From NCBI GenBank assembly GCA_016873525.1, contig VGXD01000045.1, forward strand, positions 1-11,026: a stretch of 11,026 bases of DNA. Direction: 5' to 3'. The translations under genes and the position numbers were made by a program. The notes under the pieces are model-generated. The model saw only the letters and a program-made list of their open reading frames with translations. It was not told the origin of the DNA and did not search any database. Shown here piece by piece: positions 1 to 6,432 of this stretch (position 1 is the stretch's first letter; each line of letters starts with the position of its first letter). Origin of the DNA: Nitrospira sp. (lineage in GTDB: Bacteria; Nitrospirota; Nitrospiria; Nitrospirales; Nitrospiraceae).

Positions 1-982
1 TCAGCCCAAGGAACACGGCGTGGGGTTCCTGATGGAGCACCGGCATTTGTGGCTCCGTTCGAGCCGCCAACAAGCGGTCCTGCGCATCCGGCACGAAATC
101 ATCCGGGCCTGCCGCAACTTTTTCGACGAGCGCGGGTTCATCCTCGTCGATGCCCCGATCTTCACGCCCAGCGCCTGCGAAGGCACGACCACCTTGTTTC
201 AAACGGACTACTTCGACGAGAAGGCCTATTTGACGCAAAGCGGGCAGTTGTACAGCGAGGCGACGGCGGCGGCCTTCGGGAAGGTCTATTGCTTCGGGCC
301 GACGTTCCGGGCGGAGAAGTCCAAGACGCGCCGGCATCTGATGGAATTCTGGATGGTGGAGCCGGAGGTCGCGTTCGCCGAGCTTGACGACATGATGGCC
401 TTGGCCGAATCCTTCTTGTGCCACATCGTCGAGCGGGTGCTGGCCACGCGCCGGGCCGAGTTGGCCGTGCTGGAACGTGACGTCGCCAAGCTGGAATGCG
501 TGAAGCCGCCCTTCCCGCGCATCACGTATGAGGAGGCGGTCGCCAGGCTTCGGCAGAAGGGCAATCCGATCCAGCCGGGAGATGATTTCGGCGGGGACGA
601 GGAGACGCTGCTCTCGAACGAGTTCGACCGGCCCGCGATCGTGCATCGCTACCCCGCCGCGATCAAGGCGTTTTACATGCAGCACGATCCCCTGCGTCCG
701 GACCTGGCGCTGTGCATGGACGTGCTGGCGCCGGAAGGCTACGGGGAGATCATCGGCGGCGGGCAGCGCATCCACGAATACGACAAACTGATGGCCAGGA
801 TTCGCGAGCATGATTTGCCGGAAGAGGCGTTCCGCTGGTATCTGGATCTGCGACGCTATGGCTCCGTCCCCCACGCGGGGTTCGGGATGGGAATCGAGCG
901 GGCCGTGGCCTGGATCTGCGGGCTGGACCATGTGCGGGAGACGATTCCGTTTCCGAGAATGCTCTACAAATTATATCCCTAG
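1..982 (+). CDS. asnS: Asparaginyl-tRNA synthetase, 5'-truncated by the window edge
   Basis: Class II aminoacyl-tRNA synthetase that charges tRNA-Asn with asparagine in the cytoplasm. The reading frame is open from base 2 (first full codons read Q-P-K-E-H-G-V), so the gene begins upstream. The N-terminal OB-fold anticodon-binding domain and class II motif 1 region lie mostly outside. Visible are the AsnRS-typical stretch PKEHGVGFLMEHRHLWLRS at the start, the motif 2 region FRAEKSKTRRHLMEF (about 306-350), and motif 3 GFGMGIERAVAW (about 880-915), followed by ETIPFPR near the C-terminus. There is no GAD-type insertion between motifs 2 and 3, which argues against a bacterial AspRS. About 326 residues are present, against roughly 430-460 for the full family. 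The stop is TAG at 980-982. The gene is separated from the dcw genes by a long spacer with its own promoter, so it is probably a separate transcription unit. The GTG at 20 is internal and not a real start. Confidence 0.93.
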   Translation, partial: QPKEHGVGFLMEHRHLWLRSSRQQAVLRIRHEIIRACRNFFDERGFILVDAPIFTPSACEGTTTLFQTDYFDEKAYLTQSGQLYSEATAAAFGKVYCFGPTFRAEKSKTRRHLMEFWMVEPEVAFAELDDMMALAESFLCHIVERVLATRRAELAVLERDVAKLECVKPPFPRITYEEAVARLRQKGNPIQPGDDFGGDEETLLSNEFDRPAIVHRYPAAIKAFYMQHDPLRPDLALCMDVLAPEGYGEIIGGGQRIHEYDKLMARIREHDLPEEAFRWYLDLRRYGSVPHAGFGMGIERAVAWICGLDHVRETIPFPRMLYKLYP

Positions 983-1051
983 CCGGGCCCTGCGCGTACG
1001 TCGTTGCCGGCGCGAGTAAGTAGAAAACAGACAAGACGGCAAGGAAGATTT

Positions 1052-1085
1052 GTCGGCGCGTGGCTCGGCCGCTTGCCGACTTTCT
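1052..1085 (+). terminator. Weak candidate terminator for asnS
   Basis: GTCGGC (1052-1057) can pair with GCCGAC (1075-1080) across a 17-nt loop, followed by TTTCT. A competing pairing joins CGGCAAG (1037-1043) with CTTGCCG (1072-1078). The stem is short, the loop long and the T tract poor, so this is only a possible intrinsic terminator downstream of asnS. Confidence 0.25.
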
Positions 1086-1214
1086 GTACGGTGTCCCATG
1101 TATCCGGCCGGTTCTGTTGAGGCGAGCGCATCGCTGCCCCCTCGGCGGTCTTTTGTTCCATGCCTCACTTTTTCAGGTCTTCCATCCCTCTAGTGCCGGC
1201 AGCGTCAAGAGCAC

Positions 1215-1236
1215 GGAGGGATCGCCAATTCCCTCC
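1215..1236. repeat. Small perfect hairpin in the spacer
   Basis: GGAGGGA (1215-1221) and TCCCTCC (1230-1236) are perfect reverse complements around an 8-nt loop. No T tract follows on either strand, so it does not look like an intrinsic terminator. Function is unknown and it may be chance. Confidence 0.35.
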
Positions 1237-1269
1237 CTGGAGCCCTCCCGTCAACAGCATTTCAAGGCC

Positions 1270-1278
1270 TGTGCATAA
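1270..1278 (-). promoter_or_regulatory. DnaA-box-like 9-mer
   Basis: TGTGCATAA on the plus strand is TTATGCACA on the minus strand, a full match to the consensus DnaA box TTATNCACA. It lies 39 nt upstream of the -35 element of the dcw promoter. A single 9-mer can occur by chance in 11 kb, so a role is only suggested by its position. Confidence 0.35.
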
Positions 1279-1317
1279 GTCGAGTAATCGTATCCCATTA
1301 AGAACAAAAGATTTTCG

Positions 1318-1345
1318 TTGACAAGACCATTTCTAGTTGTATACT
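1318..1345 (+). promoter_or_regulatory. Sigma70-type promoter of the dcw operon
   Basis: A consensus -35 TTGACA (1318-1323) and a near-consensus -10 TATACT (1340-1345) are separated by 16 bp within an AT-rich stretch. Transcription is expected to start near 1351-1353, leaving a very short 5' leader before rsmH. It is the only strong promoter I see in the window, and the tight packing downstream suggests that it drives at least rsmH to murE. The match is read directly. Activity is inferred. Confidence 0.75.
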
Positions 1346-1356
1346 GCACACAGGAA

Positions 1357-1382
1357 GTGGGAGAAAGTGGGGATTAATGGAT
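1357..1382 (+). promoter_or_regulatory. Putative MraZ operator: 10-bp-spaced TGGG repeats
   Basis: Two exact GTGGG copies start at 1357 and 1367, and a degenerate third (ATGGA) starts at 1377, all with a period of 10 bp. In the TGGGN-N5 register they are TGGGA (1358-1362), TGGGG (1368-1372) and TGGAT (1378-1382). This is the pattern reported for MraZ binding upstream of the E. coli dcw operon (TGGGN repeats separated by 5 nt). The array lies immediately after the promoter and overlaps the rsmH translation start, so a bound repressor would block early transcription. No mraZ gene is in the window, so the regulator would have to be encoded elsewhere. Confidence 0.65.
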
Positions 1383-2311
1383 CAAGAGATAACAGTGCGA
1401 ATACGCTTCACATTCCTGTGTTGGCCGACGAAGTGTTGTCATGGTTGGCCTGCCGGCCTGGCGGACGGTATGTTGATTGTACAGTCGGACAAGGCGGCCT
1501 GGCCTCTCGCATTCTCGATCTGAGCGGGCCTGATGGGGTGTTGATTGGCATCGACCGAGACGAAGCGGCGATTGACGCGACCCGGAAGAGTCTGGCCGGA
1601 TTCGAAGGCCGCATACACCTCATTCACGGAAATTTTCACGAGATCAAGCAGCACCTGAAGTCGGTCGGCGTGTCGGAGGTTGACGGCGTGGTTTTTGATC
1701 TTGGCGTGTCGTCGGCTCAACTGGACCAGCCTGAACGAGGCTTCAGTTTTCTCGCCGACGGCCCGCTCGACATGCGGATGGATCGCAGCGGCGGCCGGAC
1801 GGCTGCCGACCTGCTCGCCTGCCTTCCAGAATCCGAACTCGCAGACCTGATTTACCGATACGGCGAAGAGCGGTACTCGCGCCGAATCGCCCGCGCGATC
1901 GTCCGGGCCCGCGCGACGCGCCCGCTGCAGACCACGGGGAAACTGGCGGCGGTGGTGCGGGAGGCGGTGCCGTCCTTCTACCGCCATGGGCGGCTGCACT
2001 GCGCCACGCGGACCTTCCAGGCGCTGCGGATTGCCGTCAACCAGGAACTGGAGATTCTGGAGGAGTCCCTGCGGGCTGCCGCCGAGGTGCTGGCGCCGGG
2101 CGGCCGGCTCTGCGTGATCTCCTTTCATTCGCTCGAAGATCGTATCGCCAAGCAGACGTTTCGGGCCTTGTCGCAAGGGCCGAATCCCTGTCTGTCCAGG
2201 CTCACCAAGAAGCCGGTGGTCGCAACGGAAGCCGAGCGCCGGGCCAACCCGCGCGCCCGCAGCGCCAAGCTGCGGGTCGCCGAGCGGCTGCTTGTGGGGG
2301 AAGCGACATGA
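1367..2311 (+). CDS. rsmH: 16S rRNA (cytosine-1402-N4)-methyltransferase RsmH (MraW)
   Basis: SAM-dependent methyltransferase that modifies C1402 in the decoding centre of the small ribosomal subunit. It is a usual early gene of dcw clusters. Visible signatures are the N-terminal HIPVLADEVL, the SAM-binding motif VDCTVGQGGLA, the family block VVFDLGVSSAQLDQPERGFS with GPLDMRMD, HCATRTFQALRIAVNQEL, and CVISFHSLEDR near the C-terminus. With GTG 1367 as start the protein is 314 residues, close to the usual 310-315. GTG 1367 follows purine-rich AGGAAGTGGGAG. The longer TTG start at 1337 lies inside the -10 region, upstream of the expected transcription start, and is rejected. A better-looking ATG at 1377 is out of frame. 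The stop overlaps the next gene by 4 nt (ATGA), implying translational coupling. The start is less certain than the identity. Confidence 0.95.
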   Translation: MGINGSRDNSANTLHIPVLADEVLSWLACRPGGRYVDCTVGQGGLASRILDLSGPDGVLIGIDRDEAAIDATRKSLAGFEGRIHLIHGNFHEIKQHLKSVGVSEVDGVVFDLGVSSAQLDQPERGFSFLADGPLDMRMDRSGGRTAADLLACLPESELADLIYRYGEERYSRRIARAIVRARATRPLQTTGKLAAVVREAVPSFYRHGRLHCATRTFQALRIAVNQELEILEESLRAAAEVLAPGGRLCVISFHSLEDRIAKQTFRALSQGPNPCLSRLTKKPVVATEAERRANPRARSAKLRVAERLLVGEAT

Positions 2312-2778
2312 GCGCGATCCTCGTGGTCGATGGCGAGCCGCAGTTGCGGCTTCTCTATGCCGAGTTTTTGCGAGGGGCAGGCTATCGGGTGCGTTCGGCG
2401 CGAAACGGCCGGGAGGCCTTGGCCCTGGCTGAGCCGGAGTCGCCGCAGATGATCGTGCTCTCGGTCGATCTGCCGGACATCAGCGGGATCGACGTGTTGG
2501 GCGAGCTTCGCAGCAGGAACTTTGCGGGGACAGTGTTGTTGCTGGCCGGCCTCCGTGACGAGCCCCTGCTGCGACGGATACGGGAACTGGGCGATGCGGA
2601 GGTGGCGCGCAAGCCCTGCGGGCTGCGGGACCTCGCGCGGGCCGTTTCTGCCGCGCTGGCTCGGAATGAGGAGGCGCGGCGCTATCCGAAGGAGTCGCGA
2701 GTTGTGATGGAACGCCATGCCCTATCCGGCAACGTGTCCGCCTGGGCGGACGATCTCATTCATGGGAGGGTGCGATGA
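2308..2778 (+). CDS. Stand-alone receiver-like protein lacking the phospho-acceptor Asp
   Basis: 156 residues. Residues 1-120 or so align by eye with a CheY-type receiver: beta1 ILVVDGEP, an NGREAL segment after beta2, PQMIVLSVDLPDISGIDVL around beta3, LLLAG at beta4 and KP (K102-P103) at beta5. Key positions have changed. The usual acidic pair is D8-G9, the phospho-acceptor aspartate is S52 (in VLS-V-D-L-P), and the switch Thr/Ser after beta4 is A80. Only the lysine is clearly kept. D54, two residues on, is a weak alternative acceptor. About 35 residues follow the receiver (from roughly N120) with no domain that I recognise and no helix-turn-helix evident. It overlaps rsmH upstream and ftsL downstream by 4 nt each, so it is made together with division proteins. 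GGGGGAAG upstream gives a good ribosome-binding site. It may act by protein binding rather than by phosphorylation, as an adaptor or regulator linked to division. That role is inference from fold and place only. Confidence 0.85.
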   Translation: MSAILVVDGEPQLRLLYAEFLRGAGYRVRSARNGREALALAEPESPQMIVLSVDLPDISGIDVLGELRSRNFAGTVLLLAGLRDEPLLRRIRELGDAEVARKPCGLRDLARAVSAALARNEEARRYPKESRVVMERHALSGNVSAWADDLIHGRVR

Positions 2779-3107
2779 AAACAGTGGCCTTCGCGGTGGT
2801 GATGGTCTTGCTGCTGCTCTATGTGTGGGAGCGGGTCGACATTGTGCGGGTCGGGTACCAGGTCGAGCGGTTGAAGTCCAAGAAAGTGGCGCTGCAGCGG
2901 GAGAGCGACGAGCTGCGCGTGAAGGTCTCCGCCTTGACGGCGCCGGAGCGGATTGCGCATGCGGCCGCGGATAAATTGGGCATGATGCCGCCGGGCCAGG
3001 GGCAGATCGTGCTCGTGCGGGTCGAAACGACGCTGCCGACCAATGCCGGGCCGGCCATGCCGGAATTGCGGCTGGCGAAGAACGAGGTGGGAGGGAGAAT
3101 GCCGTGA
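2775..3107 (+). CDS. ftsL: Cell division protein FtsL
   Basis: Small bitopic inner-membrane protein of the divisome. In known systems FtsL forms a complex with FtsB and FtsQ and helps activate the FtsW-FtsI septal synthase. The 110-residue product has a cytoplasmic end of only about three residues, one membrane segment (about 4-19, VAFAVVMVLLLLYVW), a coiled-coil-prone stretch (about 24-57) and the FtsL/DivIC-type block ALTAPERIAHAAADKLGM followed by PPGQGQIVLV. Length and layout fit the family. Primary sequence is poorly conserved in FtsL, so its place directly before ftsI adds much of the support. The start is set by GGGAGGG at 2764-2770 and by the ATGA overlap with the receiver-like gene. 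The stop overlaps the ftsI GTG start (GTGA). The missing N-terminal cytoplasmic tail is shorter than in E. coli FtsL. Confidence 0.9.
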   Translation: MKTVAFAVVMVLLLLYVWERVDIVRVGYQVERLKSKKVALQRESDELRVKVSALTAPERIAHAAADKLGMMPPGQGQIVLVRVETTLPTNAGPAMPELRLAKNEVGGRMP

Positions 3108-4834
3108 CGGCGAACGATCCCCATCGTCTTCGCCGGGTCGTCGTGGCCTGCGTGTTGATGCTGGGATTCGTCGGGGTCCTCTGCCGGCTCTTTACCTTGC
3201 AGGTGCTGCAGGCGGCCGAGTTGACGGCGCGGGCGGACCGGCAGCATCGGAAGACCGTGACCGTCGAAGGGAGTCGGGGCGGGATCTACGATCGTCAGGG
3301 CAAGGTCTTGGCCATCAATATGGACGTGCCGTCGGTGTTCGGCGTGCCGGCCTCGCTTGAGAATCCTTCTGGCGTGGCGCGCGACCTTGCCCGCGTGCTC
3401 CACGTGAAGGCCGACGAGATCGAGCGGAAGCTTCGGCAGGAGCGGAGTTTCGTCTGGATCGCGCGCAAGCTGGACCCGGAACAGGGGCGCAGTTTGGAGG
3501 GGCTGTCCCTCGAAGGGATCGGCACGGTCATGGAGGGCCGTCGCTTCTATCCCAAGGGGCCGTTGCTGGCCCACGTCCTGGGTTTTTCGGGGATGGACGG
3601 GCAGGGGCTGGAGGGGATCGAGCGCCGGTACGATTCGTTCCTTCGTGGCGAGAAGCAACTCGTGGTGCTGCAGCGCGATGCGCTGGGGCGGACGGTGTTT
3701 CCCAAGGGACTCAACGAGCAGGCGCCCTCGCCCGGCCGGAGCGTCGTGCTTACGATCGACGAGGTGATCCAGTACATCGCGGAAAAGGAATTGGACGAGG
3801 CGGTGGCCGCGACGCGGGCCAAGGGCGGGGTTGCCGTCGTCATGGAACCGAGGACCGGCGCGGTCCTGGCCCTGGCCATCAGCCCCAAGTTCGACCCGAA
3901 TGCCGTGCGGGCGGTGTCCCCGGATCGCTGGCGCAACCGCGCGCTCACCGATGCCTATGAGCCGGGGTCCACGATGAAGGTCTTTATCGCGGCCGCCGCT
4001 CTTGAGGAGAAGGTGATGGACCCGGGGACGCTGATCCACGGCGAGAACGGCCAGATGACGGTGGCCGGCACGGTGATCCACGACCATGAAAAGTCCGGCT
4101 GGATCACCTTCTCGCAGGTGATCCAGAAGTCCAGCAACATCGGGGCGGCCAAGACTGCGATGGCCCTGGGCGAGGAGCGGGTGCATCGCTACATTCGGGC
4201 CTTCGGGTTCGGAGAAAAGAGCGACATCGATCTGCCGGGGGAGGCGGCCGGCCTGGTCAAGGAGACGAAGCATTGGGGACGCCGGTCGCTGGCCTCCATG
4301 GCCATCGGCCAGGAGATCGGCGTGACGGCCTTGCAACTGGTCACGGCGGTGTCCGCGGTGGCCAACGGCGGGTGGCTGATGAAACCCTATGTCGTCTCGG
4401 AGGTGCATGACGGCAAGGGACAAGCGGTGGTGCAGAACGGCCCGCAAGTCCGCCGCCGCCCGATTTCAGTCGAGACTGCAAAGACCTTGACGGGCATCCT
4501 GGAGGGAGTGGTGACGAACGGAACCGGCGGCAAGGCCGCCGTGCCGGGCTATCGGGTGGCCGGGAAAACCGGGACCGCGCAAAAGATCGATCCGCAGACC
4601 GGCGCCTATTCCCCCACGCTTTTTGTGGGGTCCTTTACGGGCTTTGTGCCGGCCGAGGATCCTCGGCTGGCGATTGTCGTGATCATCGACGAGCCCCATG
4701 CCGAGGCCTGGGGCGGGGTGGTCGCGGCGCCGGTGTTCAGGCGGATTGCCGAGCAGGCGCTGCCCTACCTGGGCGTCTCCTCCCGTGCGCCGGTCAAGCT
4801 GGCCATGGCCATGGGGCCGGAAGAGGCGCCGTGA
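3104..4834 (+). CDS. ftsI: Septal peptidoglycan D,D-transpeptidase FtsI (PBP3, class B PBP)
   Basis: Class B penicillin-binding protein that crosslinks septal peptidoglycan in the periplasm together with FtsW. In order, the 576 residues show a short cytoplasmic N-terminus, one membrane anchor (about 11-32), a PBP dimerisation/pedestal domain (about 50-210, including GSRGGIYDRQGKVLA) and the transpeptidase domain (about 240-555). All three active-site motifs are intact: S289-T-M-K (catalytic Ser in EPGSTMK), S343-S-N, and K488-T-G-T. There are no PASTA repeats at the C-terminus, which differs from Gram-positive homologues. The start is the GTG at 3104, preceded by GGGAGGGAG and overlapping the ftsL stop. 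The stop overlaps the murE GTG start in the same way. It is distinguished from PBP2/MrdA mainly by its place in the dcw cluster between ftsL and murE. Confidence 0.95.
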   Translation: MTANDPHRLRRVVVACVLMLGFVGVLCRLFTLQVLQAAELTARADRQHRKTVTVEGSRGGIYDRQGKVLAINMDVPSVFGVPASLENPSGVARDLARVLHVKADEIERKLRQERSFVWIARKLDPEQGRSLEGLSLEGIGTVMEGRRFYPKGPLLAHVLGFSGMDGQGLEGIERRYDSFLRGEKQLVVLQRDALGRTVFPKGLNEQAPSPGRSVVLTIDEVIQYIAEKELDEAVAATRAKGGVAVVMEPRTGAVLALAISPKFDPNAVRAVSPDRWRNRALTDAYEPGSTMKVFIAAAALEEKVMDPGTLIHGENGQMTVAGTVIHDHEKSGWITFSQVIQKSSNIGAAKTAMALGEERVHRYIRAFGFGEKSDIDLPGEAAGLVKETKHWGRRSLASMAIGQEIGVTALQLVTAVSAVANGGWLMKPYVVSEVHDGKGQAVVQNGPQVRRRPISVETAKTLTGILEGVVTNGTGGKAAVPGYRVAGKTGTAQKIDPQTGAYSPTLFVGSFTGFVPAEDPRLAIVVIIDEPHAEAWGGVVAAPVFRRIAEQALPYLGVSSRAPVKLAMAMGPEEAP

Positions 4835-6345
4835 CGTTAGCCGAACTCATTGAGCCGCTGTCCGTGGTGGAGCGGGCGGGATCGCTGGAGGTTGAGATCG
4901 CCGGATTGACGGACGATTCGCGCGCCGTGAAGGCCGGCAGCCTGTTTGTGGCGGTCAAGGGAGAGCGCGTCGATGGCCATGCGTTTCTGCGTCAGGCCGT
5001 GGCGGCCGGGGCCTCCGCGCTGGTCGTGCAGGAGCCGGCCGCAGCCTTGACGGAGGGCGTGGCGGGCGGGGCGGCGCGGTCCCTGCCGGTCGTGCGGGTG
5101 GACGATTCGCGGCGGGCGTTGGGCCTCCTGGCCAGCCGCTTCCATCGCGTCCCGTCTTCGCGCCTCAGCATGATCGGGGTCACCGGCACGAATGGAAAGA
5201 CCACCATCACCTATTTGTGCAAGGGGGTTCTGGAAGCGGCGGGGAGGAAGGTCGGTCTCATCGGCACGGTGGCCTATCAGATCGGATCGGAGCGGCTGGC
5301 CGCCTCCCACACGACGCCGGGCTCGGTCGAGCTGCAGGCGCTCCTGGCGCGCATGGTGGGGGCCGGGATGGACGCCGCCGTCATGGAAGTCTCCTCCCAT
5401 GCCCTGGCGCTGGATCGCGTCGCCGGCTGCGAATTCGACGCGGCGGTCTTTACGAACCTGACGCAAGACCACTTGGATTTCCATGCCGACCTGGAGGCGT
5501 ACTTTCAGGCGAAGCTGCGCCTGTTCACGGGGCTGGCGTCAGCCGGGCTCAAGCCGCGCCCCAAGCGCGCGATCGTGAACGTGGACGACGAGCGCGGGGA
5601 TCGCGTGGTCCAGGCCTGTCGCGTGCCGGTCTGGACCTATTCCATCACGCGCGCGTCGGACATCAAGGCCGAGGAGGTCCGTCTCTCGCTGGCCGGCACC
5701 ACCTTTACGGCCGTGACGCCGGGCGGGCGATTCCCGGTGGAGAGCCGCTTGGTCGGGGCACACAATGTCTACAACATGCTGGCGGCCATCGGGGTCGGGT
5801 TGCACGAGCAACTCTCCCTGGATTGCATCCAGGCCGGGCTCCGGGCCGTCGTGGCCGTGCCGGGACGATTCGAGCGGGTGGAGGCCGGGCAAGACTTCAC
5901 CGTGGTGGTGGACTATGCCCATACGGAGGATGCCCTGGCCCGTCTGTTGACCGCCGCGCAGGCGCTCAAGACCGGGCGCATCATCACGGTCTTCGGCTGC
6001 GGCGGCGACCGCGATCGCGGCAAACGGCCGAAGATGGGGCGGGTGGCGGCGCGGATGAGCGATCTGGTCATTGCGACCTCCGACAATCCTCGCAGCGAGG
6101 ACCCGCTGGCGATCCTGCGGGAAGTGGAAACGGGCTTGCGCGAGGCGGGAAGCCGCTATGAAATCGTGCCCGATCGGCGCCAGGCCATCGACGCGGCGGT
6201 CCACGCGGCCAAGCCGGGGGATATGGTCCTGATTGCGGGGAAGGGGCACGAGGATTACCAGATCATCGGCGCCCAGAAAATCCACTTCGATGATCGGGAG
6301 GTGGCGAGGGCCGCCATACAAAAAGTAGTGAAGAATGATGAGTGA
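4831..6345 (+). CDS. murE: UDP-MurNAc-L-Ala-D-Glu:meso-diaminopimelate ligase MurE
   Basis: Cytoplasmic ATP-dependent ligase that adds the third residue of the peptidoglycan stem peptide. The 504 residues show the three Mur ligase domains: an N-terminal UDP-binding domain (DDSRAVKAGSLFVAVKG), a central ATPase domain with G119-TNGKTT and the HTTP, EVSSHAL and TNLTQDHLDFH blocks, and a C-terminal domain with VVDYAHTEDAL, FGCGGDRDRGKRPKMG and GKGHEDYQ. D418-N-P-R is the signature that selects meso-DAP over L-lysine. K in QAKLRLF is the expected carbamylated lysine. The GTG start overlaps the ftsI stop by 4 nt. The last codons (K-N-D-E) and the stop lie inside a 7-nt repeat array that continues into the spacer, so the very C-terminus appears to be repeat-derived. 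Confidence 0.96.
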   Translation: MTLAELIEPLSVVERAGSLEVEIAGLTDDSRAVKAGSLFVAVKGERVDGHAFLRQAVAAGASALVVQEPAAALTEGVAGGAARSLPVVRVDDSRRALGLLASRFHRVPSSRLSMIGVTGTNGKTTITYLCKGVLEAAGRKVGLIGTVAYQIGSERLAASHTTPGSVELQALLARMVGAGMDAAVMEVSSHALALDRVAGCEFDAAVFTNLTQDHLDFHADLEAYFQAKLRLFTGLASAGLKPRPKRAIVNVDDERGDRVVQACRVPVWTYSITRASDIKAEEVRLSLAGTTFTAVTPGGRFPVESRLVGAHNVYNMLAAIGVGLHEQLSLDCIQAGLRAVVAVPGRFERVEAGQDFTVVVDYAHTEDALARLLTAAQALKTGRIITVFGCGGDRDRGKRPKMGRVAARMSDLVIATSDNPRSEDPLAILREVETGLREAGSRYEIVPDRRQAIDAAVHAAKPGDMVLIAGKGHEDYQIIGAQKIHFDDREVARAAIQKVVKNDE

Positions 6346-6427
6346 CGAGTGATGAGCAGCAAGTCAGGAAGTCTCCTCCATCACGCTTCACCCATCGCCC
6401 ATCACGGATCACTCATCACGGATGACC
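6333..6427. repeat. Heptad fold-back repeat at the murE-murF junction
   Basis: The left arm has four 7-nt units from 6333 to 6360 (GAATGAT, GAGTGAC, GAGTGAT, GAGCAGC). The right arm has seven units from 6379 to 6427 (CATCACG, CTTCACC, CATCGCC, CATCACG, GATCACT, CATCACG, GATGACC). The arms are largely reverse-complementary (GAGTGAT against ATCACTC), so the transcript could fold into a long imperfect hairpin around the 18-nt segment between them. The array starts inside the murE reading frame and ends just before murF. Related arrays lie in two other spacers of this window. Confidence 0.75.
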
Positions 6428-6432
6428 GCGAT

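Larger units (their letters stand above)
983..1317. other. Non-coding spacer between asnS and the dcw promoter
   Basis: I find no convincing gene here. A 72-codon open frame from a GTG at 1060 has no recognisable motif and a poorly placed ribosome-binding site. The spacer is too short to hold a normal mraZ (about 430 nt), and no mraZ-like fragment was recognised in it. It holds the separate short elements listed below: a terminator candidate, a 7-bp hairpin and a DnaA-box-like 9-mer. The last 60 bases become clearly more AT-rich than the flanks, as expected for a promoter region. Confidence 0.6.

Noticed and set aside
1060..1278. 72-codon plus-strand frame in the asnS-rsmH spacer, considered as a small gene or an mraZ remnant
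   Set aside because: GTG start with a poorly spaced ribosome-binding site, no MraZ/AbrB-like pattern, and it ends over the DnaA-box-like site. No support beyond being open.
1337..1366. Extended rsmH start at TTG 1337
   Set aside because: It overlaps the predicted -10 element and lies upstream of the expected transcription start. The added residues are not part of the RsmH family.
2308..2778. Calling this gene a normal DNA-binding response regulator
   Set aside because: There is no phospho-acceptor Asp at the expected position, and the segment after the receiver is too short for a recognisable DNA-binding output domain.
2819..4447. Long minus-strand open frame (542 codons) opposite ftsL and ftsI
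   Set aside because: Antisense shadow of FtsL and FtsI. The composition is His/Arg/Pro-rich and no domain is recognisable.
6379..6427. CRISPR-like short repeats
   Set aside because: Units are 7 nt, degenerate and directly adjacent, with no 20-40-nt repeats, no unique spacers and no cas genes nearby.
6349..6432. Extended murF start at GTG 6349 or ATG 6352
   Set aside because: The extension is translated from heptad repeat sequence. The family-typical N-terminus begins at ATG 6433.
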